Origin: Iris pallida
Lineage: Eukaryota > Streptophyta > Magnoliopsida > Asparagales > Iridaceae
Assembly (NCBI GenBank): GCA_029216955.1
Contig: JANAVB010042263.1
Span: 124,001 to 188,000, forward strand
DNA length: 64,000 bases
Direction: 5' to 3'
In this document: positions 36,283-48,083 of the stretch, in pieces
How the letters are laid out: the number at the start of each line of letters is the position of its first letter
Position numbering within the stretch: the first letter of the stretch is position 1
Position numbers and translations under genes: made by a program
Notes under the pieces: generated by a model
What the model was told of the DNA's origin: nothing
What the model saw: only the letters and a program-made list of their open reading frames with translations
Databases searched by the model: none

Positions 36283-37962
36283 TGTAGGAACCCTAGAGGG
36301 GGGTGAATAGGGTCAAGCTAACTAATCAAGCACTTAGCACAAGCAAAAAGGCAATTTAAAAATATAAGTGCAAGAGAAGAAGCAAACACAATACCGACAC
36401 CCAATATATCCTGGTATCCTCCTAAGAGGCAGTCCAGTCCCGGAACTCTCTCCGGCTTTAATCCACTATTTGAGCAAATAGTTACACACGAGTTTGGATC
36501 CGAAGAACTCGCCAACTTCTTACACAAGAGCTTTAATCCGAAGGGCTCTCCGACTTCAACCGAGAGTTTGGATACGAAGACTCCCCAACTTCAACCGAGA
36601 GTTTGGATACGAAGACTCCCCAACTTCAACCGAGAGTTTGGATACGAAGACTCTCCAACTTCAACCTTTCACAATAGGTTTTGATCTCCTTATAGAATAG
36701 GATGAAGATCTCACTTTTCAACTCAATAACTCTAACACAATTTGTAGATGGCAAATGAAGGCTTTGTAGAGTTGTATGTGGATAAGCTTTGGTGGTTTTG
36801 GAAATTTTTTTAGGCTCAAAGCATCAACCTTGAATGAAGGGAGTTCAAGGCTATTTATAACCAAAGCAAAGGAAAGTGCAATAATGCAACTTTCTCAGGC
36901 TGACGGATCATCCGCCGGATTTCTGCGGAAATCCGCCGGATCATCCGCCTGAATAGTCCAACGGCTATAAAAAGAGCCGTTGGGATCAATCGTTCGTAAA
37001 ATCCGACCGTTGGAATGCAAACGGTCATATAGCGGAAAATCCGTCGGAATTCCGCGGTTTTCCGCCGGATAATCCGAACACTCACAGAAGGTATTCTGTG
37101 AGACCATTCGGATCTTCCGCCGGATTTCCGCCGAGATCCGCCGGATTATCCGCCAGGATTCCGAAGATTGTCCTGGGTTATTATCTACCCTAGCTTTCGA
37201 TTTTGCCATCCATTTCTTGTGTTTACAATAATTCCTAAGACTCATTACAGACTCCAGATAAACTTAGGCAGGTGCAGGCTTCTTCAGAGTCTTGAAATGA
37301 TGATGGCATGGCTTGGCTTCTTCCTTTGATAGGTGCTGGCTTTTTCCCTTGGCAGCAGTTGTCCAAAGATATCCAGTTTGTAAAAACTGAATACCTTTCG
37401 GGGGCTTCGCCCCCGAACCCCCGACGAGGGGTGCTGCCCCCTCGACCCCCGTCCGCTGACCGGGTAGCGGAACCCCCGGTGCGTGGCTCCAGAGATGTCG
37501 TCGGGTGGTTCAGAGAAATCTTGTGGGATCCGTCGTCTTTGGCCCACTATGATTTCTTCATTGCATATGTCCACATTGATCTTGCTTATTGCTTTTCTGT
37601 ATGTACATGTTAGACGAACAAAGCAATATACATAGTAGCAAGTATGATAAATTAAAGCACATTAGGACTATGCAAAGTTTAAGTATAAGTGCTAAGGTGA
37701 TGGCATAAATGTTAGTGATATCATAATGATTAAACTTAATTGAATGACCACAATCAAAAATATAGTTTTGATTTTGGCAACCCAATTAAATTTAAGATAG
37801 ATAAGCTCATATCACTAAGATGTAAACCAATGGGCACATATCACCAAAGATATAAGTATAAGTAGAAATGCTATAGTGATAGTATGAAGATTAGTGATAA
37901 TGAAATGCTAAACTTAACAGATTAACCATATTCAAAAATATGATACAATCATTGGGCCAACA
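36283..37962 (-). repeat. 5' LTR of the gag-only element (1680 bp)
   Basis: Same length as its partner and about 99% identical by eye. TATA box TTATAAATAG at 36860-36851; palindrome cluster 36898-37165; GC hairpin block about 37398-37483; three 35-bp tandem units at 36554-36668. Its palindromes around 37040-37070 are more regular than those of the 3' copy. Confidence 0.92.
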
Positions 37963-38085
37963 TTGCTTTCACACATTGTATATATATACTATTTTAATAT
38001 AAGCAACATTACATATATATATATATTACATTATAGGCAATATGCATATACACTATCTATTACATATTTATCTAGCCAAATAGGG

Positions 38086-38153
<68 letters not shown>

Positions 38154-38540
38154 AGAGAAAGAAGGACAGTGTGTGCATATGTGTAGTGTGTGAGTGACAC
38201 ATGAGTGTGTGTGTGTATGGAACATAGGCTAGGGTGTAACCATGTGTGTGTGTGTCGAGAACATAGGCTATAGGGCTACCTGTGTTGTCAGATTTTATCT
38301 TTTGTGTGTGTGTGCAAATTGAATATGGGAAGAATAGTGTGAGGGTTCAGCCACGGGTTTAATAAAAAAACAGTGTCAATGTGATATATTAGAGAATGTG
38401 TGTGTGTGGTTCACATAACAGTTTGTAGGGTGTCCATTATCAGGTTTTTAGTGTGCTAGTGTGTGTGTATACAATATTGTGTGTGACAGTGTTCTCAGTT
38501 TGGTGTTTCTTAAGTGTGAGTGTCAATGTAACTCAGTGTA

Positions 38541-41500
38541 TGTAGCTCCCCTTCCCGAAATTTTTTTTTTGAAATGTTTATTTATTTGATTTAAATGGGG
38601 ATTTTAGAATTTTATAAATATTTATTTAGTTAATTATTACGGTAGATGAATTTAGCCATGGTTGAGTTTTGAAGTACTAGACGACTAGGATTTGTGGCAC
38701 GGGAGAAGTAGCAGGGTGCCTCGACTAGTGTACTAGCCATGCTCGGGGAAACCTAGCCATAGGGATGTCCTAACTAGGAAAATTAGGCCAAGTTGTGACA
38801 TGACTATTATAAATAGTTAATTATTTATTATTATTATATTAATTAAATTATTGAGTTTTAGGAAAACCCGATTGTACCAAGGTAGTCCAGATTGGACCCA
38901 AACCAAGCCTAAGCCTATGTAGACATACTTATAGGTACGTACAAATATTTCCTAGCCTTCTGGGTGGTCTTAATGTTATTTTCTAAAATAGTTGGTTATG
39001 TATACAAAATGGGTATTATTAATATTTAAATAGAGTCTTAGAGTATTGGTACCCTTTTCTAGGGCCAAATATGTTCACCAAGACTTGTTGGGTTGTTTTA
39101 GCGGGTTTTGGTATTATGGTGTTTATTTAGATGTAAAGATATATGTGTGTATGTATGTATACATATATATAATATATATAGGTAAGTGTAGATGAATATG
39201 AATATATACGAATATATTTATATATGTGTATTTATATATAAATAAATAAAATAGGTGTGTATGTGTATATGGGTATTTATATATAAATATTATATATATA
39301 TGAATATGTGTGTATGTAAATATATAAATATATATTATATGTGCGTATTTGTACGTATATATAAATATATTATATAAATATGTGTATTTGTATATATATA
39401 TAAATATATTATAAATGGGTGTATCTTTATATTTAAACATATTATATATATATGTACGTATGTGTATGTATATACATGTATCGAAGTATATATACATGTA
39501 TGTGTGTATAGATATAAATATATGAATATACATATATATGTTAGACTAAATAATGATATATATAAAAGAAATAGCAGGCTATTCCAGCCCGGCCCCATGG
39601 GCCAGCCACCCGAACCCAGCTTTTAGCTGAGCCCAGCCCGAGCGCTGAGGACAAATCCCCCCAAGCCCGAGCACCCACCCCACGCAGCCGAGCAGAATAG
39701 CCCCGACCCTGTGCAAACCAAAAACGATAAATACATATCGAGCGAGAGATCAATCGAGAACTCAAAACCAAAACCCTAACCCAGATTCTATGACACCCTG
39801 GGCAGCTGCGCGCGCGCCCCACCGCGCCGCCGCCGGCCGGAGGACCGTCGACGGCCGGCCGCACAGCGCTGGAACAGAGCAAACCACAGCAGCATAGCGG
39901 CCTGACGACCCTTTTGCGGGCTGGATTTCTCCGCCATCGTACAGTCGTTTTACGATCTACTTGAACAGGTTTGAACCCAATCTATATGCCTTCATCTCCC
40001 TTCAATTAGTTTGCTTTGATTTGAGATGTACACGACGAGATTTGAGTTCCAAATCGAGGAAAAAACTCGATTTTCGGATATTAGAAACTGTCCCGAAACC
40101 CAAGCTTTGCGGTCGATTTGCGACTAGAACATCGCGAGTTTTGGAAAACCGCTTGAACAGACTTCTAGACAACCTAACCAAGATGGAAACGTTATTTTTA
40201 GAATAAATTCTTGTTGATTAATTGCTGTTTAAAATTAGGGTGAAGTTGACGAAAAATCTGTTTTCAAAACTAGAAAATTGTTCCACACGACGTGCGTCCC
40301 GCCAAACCGGGCGACGTGGTCGCGAACCGTATTCATCAAAAGCTGCGTAACGGCTTCGTGGTCGTGTGGGCTTTGACGGAATTCAAATTGGTCGCGTGTG
40401 CGCGACGAATTTGATGCGTATCCGTCAAAATTTACCGTATCGGCCCCTGTGCAAATTTCCCAATTACTTTGTGTACGCTCGTCAGATCAAGACAAAACTT
40501 GCGCCAACAGGACCGTATCGATTTTCTGGTCCTGCATGCCAAGTTTGGTCCGATTCTGAGACAGTTGGTAAAATTGTCGTTTTGCGGGCCCTACGGTCCG
40601 ACTCAATGGGTGATTTTGTGCACGGCCCGCCAAAATCCAACTTTGGACATACGGTTGGATTCGTATCAAAAAACTGGATCCGTAGACATATAGTTTGACG
40701 ACTTTAGAGACCATTGACCCTGACACGCTTTTCGGTGCAAAGCGGGTCCAACGGCGGACATCGGTTTTGTCCAAAATTACCGTTTTGCCCCTGTGTCCAG
40801 AATTGGACTTAAGGACAGGCAATCCTAGCTGATTTGACTATTCTGAGAATGTTGGTAATGTTTATTTCAGCTTTCGGAGACAGTTGTGATGACTTGGACT
40901 TTCTGACTTGTGATTGGCGATACATTGTTGCTTCTCCGTGCAACCCCAGGCAAGTATACCTTGCCAACTTGTACAGTATAATTTATATGCATGTTCATCA
41001 TCTCGATGTGGTTCTTTTCCTTACATTCGTGATTGCTTTATTTCATGTCTAGTGCACTTTTCCTGTTATAGTTTCACTTTACCTGATTCTAGTTGTCTGT
41101 ACATTCTTGTTTCCTTCTGTTATGACATTTCTATCTGTTACACTATGTTAGTCTCATACGTATTGCTTGATAGAGTCGTCTAGTCTCACACCACGATTTC
41201 TTCGACTTGATTATAACTTAACTTGACTTGACTTGACATGACTTGAGTGGGATTTGACTTTGACATTCTATAGATTGTGAGTACTTACCTTGACTACGGT
41301 CTATAGGATTTTATACTAGGATTGGCTACTGTCTTGGTTGTGAGTACTTTCCTTGACTGCGATTGAGACATTATAGATTGTGAGTACTTGCCTTGACTGC
41401 AGTTTATAGCCAGCCATTTCTAGTATGGCATGCCAGTGTCTTAGGATCCTCGTGTTTAGATCTTGTATCTTGGTTCATTTTGTCTCGTTGGATACCCTTG

Positions 41501-41963
41501 ATTGTTTCTTGCTTCTTTTTACTGTTACATGTTGGCTTGTATATTATGTATCTTGCTAGTCCTCTGAGGACCTGATGATCTCTTCAGGTTTAGCGATTGT
41601 ATGGAGTTAGTTAGTAGAACGGGATGTAGAGGATTGCGGTACATGATATAGGTATTTGTTCGTGTTTATTTCTTTATTATCTTCTCGTGTTTTATATTCA
41701 GTACCATGATATACTCTGCTTATTTATTAGACTCATATCATTCTTGGAGTCTAATCGAACAATATGCTAATGGGCTGCAGACCATGACCCATAATTGTTC
41801 ATTCTTGTTTTACGATATTCATGTGGATTGAGATACAGTTTAGATTAGATATGATACCATGACCTTGACAGCTTATACGTACTCGAGTCGGGCTGGAGTC
41901 CGCTCGATACGTAGCTCGCTTGCTCACGAGCTCGCGTCCAAAAAGCGGGTGCGGGTCGTGACA
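38541..41963 (+). repeat. Solo LTR (3423 bp), duplication GTGTA
   Basis: It starts TGTAGCTCCCCTTCCCG (38541) and ends GGTGCGGGTCGTGACA (41963). Duplications GTGTA lie at 38536-38540 and 41964-41968. A long AT/GT-rich tract (39121-39545) precedes a TATA box, TATATATAAAAG (about 39556-39567). A GC-rich leader (39590-39960) follows, ending in a donor-like AACAG|GTTTGA (39966), and an acceptor-like TTTATTTCAG at 40860-40869 lies before an acidic stretch (GDSCDDLDFLTCDW). CpG-containing sequence between (40250-40830) looks intron- or leader-like. The acceptor here is 1.1 kb from the LTR end, unlike the ~0.42-0.47 kb of the other families. Confidence 0.88.
39556..39567 (+). promoter_or_regulatory. 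Probable TATA box of the 38541 solo LTR
   Basis: TATATATAAAAG sits at the junction between an AT-rich tract and a GC-rich leader, about 1 kb inside the LTR. Position and composition change suit a start site near 39590; this is inferred. Confidence 0.45.
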
Positions 41964-42529
41964 GTGTACATGTGTGAGGGTGTAATGTGTGTAGTGTCAG
42001 TTCTCAGGAAATTGTGAATATAGGTAGCAGTGTGTGTCAATAGAGAGTGTGTGTTCAGATTTCAGTAGGGAACATAGATTCTCAGTTAAATAGTGCACTT
42101 GCACAGGAAAATAATGTGTAAACTGTTCTCAGGAGAATACATATGTGTGTGAAAGGAAAAGGTGTATCTCAGGTTTCCAAAATAGTGATTGTGTGTGTCA
42201 AATATCAGGTTTCAGTGTGTAACATCAGTGTAAATTCTCAGGAAATCGATGTATGTACAGTTTCTGGATTTCAGTCTAACATTGATAGTTCAATTAAAGA
42301 ATCCTAAAACCAATTCGAAACCAATTTCCCTTGTTAACATGAAAACCTAACATGTACATAATCCTTACATATGTAGATGAATTATTTTTTGTAAAAATCA
42401 TCAAGAAACGGTTTGAAATTACAATTAAATCTCAGAATTTTGAAACAGTGAGCAGTGTATCAGTAATATTGGGAAATCCTAAATTCGAAACCAAATTTGA
42501 ATTCTAAAACCCAAACCCAAATCAAGAAG

Positions 42530-43030
42530 ATGTGCACAGACATATAGGGATATAATATGTGTTATGGGGGATACATTCGTTTCCAAAAATTAGGACACAA
42601 GGTGTCAAAACATAAAATTACACAGTGTGTCAGAATACTGCACAGGTAGCCTCGTGCATGCGACACAGGGCACGACACGACTCGTGCTCGTGCCCATGTG
42701 TTCGCCCCACATAGGGCTACACTCGTGTCGCCTTATACTGTGTCCCCGTGTCCCCGTATCATGTCAAAACGTCCGTATCAGAGCCAAAAATCTGCCTGAA
42801 GCAGTGCAGTGCAAAATCGGTGCACTCGCAATTCCTCTCTCGATACGACACGACACGACACACGACGAGATTTTCGGGGAGTCATGTCAGACACTGCCCC
42901 CACCTCTGTGTCAAGTGGCACGTGTCCAAGTGCCGTGTCGTGTCCTACAGAGGACTCGAGCAGCAGGGGAGCCGTACGAGCCTCGTGCAGCATGTTCCCG
43001 TGTCCAAAATGATAGGATTCGTGTCAAAGA
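42530..43030. promoter_or_regulatory. GTGTC/GACAC island with ABRE-like motifs in LTR X (right)
   Basis: Counterpart of 18890-19400, with GGCACGTGTCC conserved (about 42917). Small indels between the two copies break or extend the chance frames, supporting a non-coding nature. Confidence 0.45.
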
Positions 43031-44837
43031 TCAAATCAAACAATTACGAAATCAAAGTATATATATAGCACTACAAATTTGTTAAAATAGTTTTCGAAAT
43101 TACAAGTTTTCAGTCCTTTCAAGCATTTCATCAAACACATGCACTCTAATACTTATATGTGTCTGATACGGACACAAAATCAAATGCAATGGACACTAAA
43201 CCTTCACTACAGCTAGGGGACACCTAGATCTAGGCTACCAAGCAAAGGAAACAGAATTAAAATAAAATTTGAAGGGTTTACCTATAGGTTACAATGATAA
43301 AGAAAAAGTCCCAAATCAAATGGTTCCCGTTGCTAGCCAAATCCTCCAAATTGCTCAAAAACTGAAATTACTCTCCATGAACATCAAATAGAGGGTGATT
43401 AGAATCTATTGCAAAAGATTTAGGTCAAAAAGGAATTAAAATGGAATTAATATGAATTAGGGAAGATGGGAATTTGCCTTTCCTTTCAAGAAGTTGGTTG
43501 AACACAAAAGAGACAAGAACAAGTGGAAAGGGAATTATATAGGGGGGGTTCCCTATGTTGGCCGGCCACTTAAGGGCTTGGTTAGGGTTAGGGTTTCAAG
43601 TCATGGGCCATGGGCCAAGTTTCATAAGTCATGGAATTAAATCCTTAAGTCATAAGTCATGAACCTATTCTTAATTCCTCCTATTTTAAACTAGATTCTA
43701 AATGACTAAAATGGGTTAACTTAAGTTAGACTAGGGTCTCACCATGCTAACCAAGTCACCATAGCTAGGGTCAACTTCTAGGTTAGTCTACAAAGTCTCA
43801 ACTAGTCAAAGTCAAAAATAAAATCACCAATTCAATAAATTAAAATAAATTAAAAAATTCACAAATGACAAAAATACCCTCAAGCTAAAATATGGTAGTG
43901 ACATAGGGCGAGTCTGGTTAAGTCATGTTAAGTTGCGAGGAACGACAACGATATATTGAGGCACAGCCACGCGGTCACGGCACAAGAATAGGCAAGACTA
44001 AGTAGGAAAGTACTGCCTCGATTATACTGAAGCACGAATAGAGTTTATGGCACGACCAAGTTGCTGCAATCCAAATATAGGCCGAAGGGCAAGAACGAGT
44101 CGATAAGTTGACGTTATTGACACGAGATTGGTCTAGAGGCAAGGTATAAGTAAGTTGTTGGTGCAAGACACGATGATGGTCTAGAGACACAAAATAGGCC
44201 AAGAGTCTGTCCCAAAAAAATTGAACCTAGGGCAAGAATAAAAAGATAATCATAAAAGGATATTGTTGCAGAAAGTAAATGAACGTGTTGGTTTTATATG
44301 GGTGGGCGAGGAGCTCACACCACCAGTACAGTTGAGTACTGACACCCACATAGATTTTATGTGCAGGCACAGGTAGAAGCTCGTTGGCACGGAGCTCGCT
44401 TGGATGCGTCGAGGCATGGAGTTCCTTGGCGTTTCGAGGCATGCGGCCGCATGGAGTCTGGACTTATACGAGACATAATGTACGGACTTCGCCTATCCGA
44501 AGCTTCCGCTGGCCTACTCAAATTGTTTTGAGAGGTGAGAGAGAGCAGAGTGACTTGTAATGTGAGAAGAGTGAGCTTGAGTGATTGTAATCTTGGCCTC
44601 GCATCACATTGTAATCTTTGTTTCAATATCAATAAAGAGCATTTTGAATGACTTGTGTTTGGCTTTAAATTTTTGTAGCTATTATTCAATGTTTCTGCTT
44701 GAGACTTCTGTGCGACGACCCCGTCGCTTAGCCTATAATCGACCGTTATGAAACTGGCCTTGCGTGAGCGTAATCTAGGTTCACGCGACATCACGTCTTA
44801 GCGAGGACGATCGCTCCTACTGGAGCGGGACGTGACA

Positions 44838-45380
44838 ATTTTAACACGGAGAATTACCATTCTTCTGCATTTTAACATGGGAAATGACCATTCTCCGTCA
44901 TTTTAATACGGAGAATGGCAATTCTCCGTCAATTTAACACATGAAAATGCCATTAATCTTTGTGTTTTTGACACAAAGAATGATCATTCTCCGTAATTTT
45001 AGCACGGAGAATGGCAATTCTCCGTTATTTTAACACGGAGAATGACCATTCTCCTGCATTTTAACACAAGAAATGACCATTTTTCGTCATTTTAACACGG
45101 AGAATGGCAATTCTTCGTCAATTTAACACGGGGAAAGACTAACACGGAGAATGTCCATTCTTCGTCATTTTAACACGGAGAATGGTAATTTTTCGTTATT
45201 TTAAGACGAAAAATGTCCATTCTCCGTCATTTTAACACGGAGAATGACCATTCTCCGTCATTTTAACACGGAGAATGACAATTCTCCGTCAATTTAACAC
45301 GGGGAAAGGCCATTCTTCATATTTTTAACACGAAGAATGTCAACTCTCCATGATTTTAACACGGAGAATGACAAAAAGCT
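44838..45380. repeat. Palindromic ~30-bp minisatellite, right part (about 18 units)
   Basis: Units of ATTCTCCGTCATTTTAACACGGAGAATGACC, with variants, repeat head to tail. Each includes ATTCTCCGT facing ACGGAGAAT, so single strands would fold into a chain of short hairpins. It continues the array at 4697-4850, separated by solo LTR Q with everything nested in it. Confidence 0.88.
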
Positions 45381-45473
45381 CTTAATTCTCTTCACATCAG
45401 CTCTCTTTTCTCTAACTGTGGTTCTAGTTGATGCTGCTGCTGATGATGAAGTTGGAACTGATGATGACGACAT
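45294..45473 (-). CDS. Possible truncated gene start running into the minisatellite
   Basis: From ATG at 45473 the minus strand encodes MSSSSVPTSSSAAASTRTTV, then REKRADVKRIKSFLS, before the frame enters the minisatellite and stops at 45294 (59 codons). The 100 bases upstream (45474-45600) are C/T-rich like a plant 5' leader. I recognise no family. The first ~36 residues look like a low-complexity N-terminus followed by a basic stretch; the rest is repeat-derived. It could be the 5' end of a gene broken by repeat expansion, or chance. Confidence 0.25.
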   Translation of the reverse strand: MSSSSVPTSSSAAASTRTTVREKRADVKRIKSFLSFSVLKSWRVDILRVKNMKNGLSPC

Positions 45474-45479
45474 GGTGTG

Positions 45480-47540
45480 AAGATTGCGAATAGAGAGTCA
45501 CTGACGAGTTTTTGAAGTAAGGTTTGAAGGTTTTAGAGGAGAAAACCTATATTCGTAAGTGAGCAGCGTATGGAAGAAGAGAAAGAATCGAAACATTTTT
45601 TTTTAAGCTATCAAACACTACAATTGGTGGAAAATTTGTGATGGAAATACTTTCCATGGAAAAAAAAAACCCAATCAAACACAGCCAAAAAATAACGAAA
45701 ATCAAACACCCAAATTAATTTAGCGGAATTTTTTCATGTAATTTTTTTCCTAGTAAAATAATTTGGGGGAATTAAATTATTTTTTACATATTTTCCACCT
45801 TGTAATCAAACGCACCCAAAGCATTTCCTGAAGAACTGAAGCTGAACGGAGACAGTTCGAGCTTTCTTTCCTGGCTCACTGAGGTTTAGATCGGCTTGTT
45901 TCTTTATGGATGTCAGAGAGTTGTGAAGTGCAAACAGACATATAGAGATAAAATGGCTTGTCAAGACATACATTTTTTCATTATATAGGAGTCTTTCTCA
46001 AAAAAAAAAAAAAAGAAGGAAAAAAATATATATATTGGAGTCAGTTACGACAATGTAACATTAAAAAGGCTTGTCAAGAATCTGAAACGTATCGAGTAGG
46101 CAATAAAATATGGAGGTTAATTACTTTGGAAGTGCTTCATAAACTAACTTTAGTCCTTTGAGTCTGTTCAATAGAAAAACCTAAAGCTTTAATTATAAGT
46201 TGATATGTTCTGTATATGCTTGTCAATGATGATGCATGAAATGCCCGCTGGAACATTTGTTAAAAGTTGTTTTGTATTGTATATTTGCTAGCATTGCACT
46301 GAGCCTTTGTTGGAGCTGAATAGAAGAAAAGGATCGCCTAAAATTTGGAAAAAAGACTTTGTCGTTCGCATTGGATTTTCCAACAACTTGATGTTGCCCC
46401 ACTTCTATCACATTTTGCTGTTGCCCACATCTTGCTCTTTTGTTTTGAAGTTATATTTATTTATTTTCTCCACAGGTTTTTTGTTTTAGACTGCATGTTT
46501 TTTCATTGAAGCAGTTTACCGACAGTACCTCTAAAATCGGTAATCTGGAAGAACTTTTCAAGGCCAATAATTTATGCTTATTGAGCAGTCCATTTCTTGT
46601 TGTCCGCGAGTAATTAGAAGTAACTGGTTCCTATATAATATTCTTATCCAATCTTGTGTTACAATCTTAAACCAGCTAATTGACATGGAAGAAAAGTACT
46701 GTTATGCTTCTCGAGCAAGTGTGTTTTTATACATTAGTATGGTTTGGATGGTCTTTCTGACAAAAAGTAATGTGTGCTTAAATCTTATTGTAGCTATCAA
46801 AACGGCTTGGGGAGCTTAAGGGACTGTTTTGGTATATTTTTACTGGTTTTGGAGTATTTTTAAACCGATCGTTTGTGAAAACTTCTGCTTGTTAATTTTT
46901 TTGAGGTACTAATTTTGGTCGGCTCAAAACCTTCCCAAAATCGGTGTGATGTAATTTTAGGTTAGCTTTATAAACATTCCAAATCGGTGGATTTTGAACG
47001 ACTTTATTATTTTATTCCATTTATATCCTGATAAAAATATATATAATTATAACTACTGATACCCTTCCCTATTTAATTTTATTCGTGTAAAAAATTTTCA
47101 GAACCGCTCGTTAGTGAATTACCAATCATGTATTGGACTGGTTTAAAAACCGCTACTTAAAAATCATTCGATCCCTTATAACCGCTCATAACAGGCACTC
47201 TAAAAATACCTCATAACCGCTATCCCTATAATTGCCAAACAAATCCTAAAGAAGAATACAAGAGTAGAAACTAAGGATCGTTGCCGCAGTCAGTATCAAA
47301 CAATAAGCCTGCTAAGCAGATGCTCGCTTCGAACTGCGAATAGTTGAGCCCCTGGTCTTGATGAAGCATAAAGACGTGTACATAAAATGTGTTCATCAAA
47401 ACAAATTACGTCGAGAAGTAAATTTGAAAAATGGAGCAATTACATCTACAGTTTTATCTTTTTAATTTGTAGTATATGTTGATTGTATGAATTCTGGTCT
47501 TCTTTGTGAAGAATCTATTATGTTGTCACCTGGCTTTGGT
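45480..47540. other. Unidentified, possibly low-copy sequence
   Basis: This stretch has no LTR edges and no repeats of other parts of the window. It contains a poly(A)-like run (46001-46015). Short plus-strand frames (for example 46307-46489 with LELNRRKGSPKIWKKDF) and T-rich segments resemble intronic plant DNA with scattered exons, but no domain is recognised. A possible inverted-repeat element (46816-47246) lies within it. Confidence 0.35.
46816..47246. mobile_element. Possible small inverted-repeat transposon (MITE-like)
   Basis: The left edge GGGACTGTTTTGGTA and right edge TTGCCAAACAAATCC are imperfect inverted repeats of the kind seen in PIF/Harbinger- or hAT-derived MITEs. TAA is present on both sides as a possible 3-bp duplication. 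Inner sequence has repeated AACCGCT/GAACCGCTC words. The inverted repeats match at only about 10 of 14 positions, so the call is tentative. Confidence 0.3.
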
Positions 47541-48083
47541 TATGGGAAATGGGATTTGATTTCTACAATCACCCTTAGATTGTGGAAGGAGTGCAGAACA
47601 GGCAGAAGAGTTTGTTTTACGATATCATGTGTAATGATGTGCAGTATCATAGTAAATGTTGCTCTTGAAAACCCAGGAGAAAGTTCGTTTCAGGTTTATT
47701 TAGTTTAAAGGTCTCCTATAATATTATAAATTTACTTTTATGTTTCCATATTGTTAAGAATAGGGTTTGGATCTCCTCCTAACGGTTGACTTGGCTGACC
47801 ATTCAAATTAGAAGCAAAAAACGAAAAATATGAATATTGTAGAGTCAAGTGGATTTTACGATACCTTCACCCTTAGATTGTGGAAGGAGTGCAGAACAAG
47901 CAGAAGAGTTTGTTTTACGATATCATGTGTAATGATGTGCAGTATATCATAGTGAATGTTGCTCTTGAAAATCCAGCAGAAAGTTCGTTTCAGGTTTATT
48001 TAGTTTTAAGATCTCGTATAATATTGTAAATTTACTTTTATGTTTCCATATTGTTAAGAATAGGGTTTGGATCTCCTCCTAAC
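47541..48083 (+). repeat. Two tandem copies (A, B) of a ~250-300-bp segment, with a Copia scrap between
   Basis: Copy A (47541-47848) and copy B (47868-48083) both contain CACCCTTAGATTGTGGAAGG...TAGGGTTTGGATCTCC. A third copy, C, is at 57497-57800. Between A and B lie about 25 bases (GTCAAGTGGATTTTACGATA...) that match the Copia RNase H fragment at 56238. A 73-codon frame through A (from 47487) ends with a donor-like TTTCAG|GTTTAT; the frame is kept in C and shifted in B by an AT insertion. I do not recognise the protein (LWKECRTGRRVCFTISCVMM). Copy B is interrupted at 48083 by the 8.1-kb LTR element. Confidence 0.7.

Larger units (their letters stand above)
29650..37962 (-). mobile_element. 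Sirevirus-like Copia derivative with gag fragment only (TR-GAG type), duplication TTGCT
   Basis: This is a complete 8313-bp unit. Two LTRs of exactly 1680 bp (29650-31329 and 36283-37962) are flanked by TTGCT at 29645-29649 and 37963-37967. On the minus strand the order is 5' LTR, iMet primer site two bases inside it, gag-like frame (36213-35413), ~4.1 kb AT-rich non-coding sequence, PPT AAAAAGGGGGAGAT, 3' LTR. No protease, integrase, reverse transcriptase or RNase H is seen. I count about 14 mismatches between the LTRs by eye (about 0.8%), so insertion is recent. Repeated PPT-like motifs and LTR palindromes suggest a Sirevirus parent. It must have relied on proteins made by another element. 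Confidence 0.9.
23565..43903 (-). repeat. 5' LTR of element X, in four pieces
   Basis: Pieces: 23565-24550, 29120-29649, 37968-38540 and 41969-43903. They are separated by a solo LTR (24551-29114), the gag-only element (29650-37962) and another solo LTR (38541-41963). Each joint is confirmed by the collinear 3' LTR copy (6380-20256). The GT-rich stretch contains a long AT microsatellite (about 38090-38151) that is only about 18 bases long in the other copy (13350-13368). A TATA box lies at 43543-43534, minus strand. The 3' acidic frame is at 24010-23898. Confidence 0.9.

Noticed and set aside
39123..39598. Open frames of 87-136 codons rich in Y and I on the minus strand
   Set aside because: They are translations of an AT/GT-rich low-complexity tract inside a solo LTR, with no domain and a repetitive composition.
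44838..45380. CRISPR-like regular repeats
   Set aside because: Units are contiguous head-to-tail variants without unique spacers, in a plant nuclear context; it is a minisatellite.
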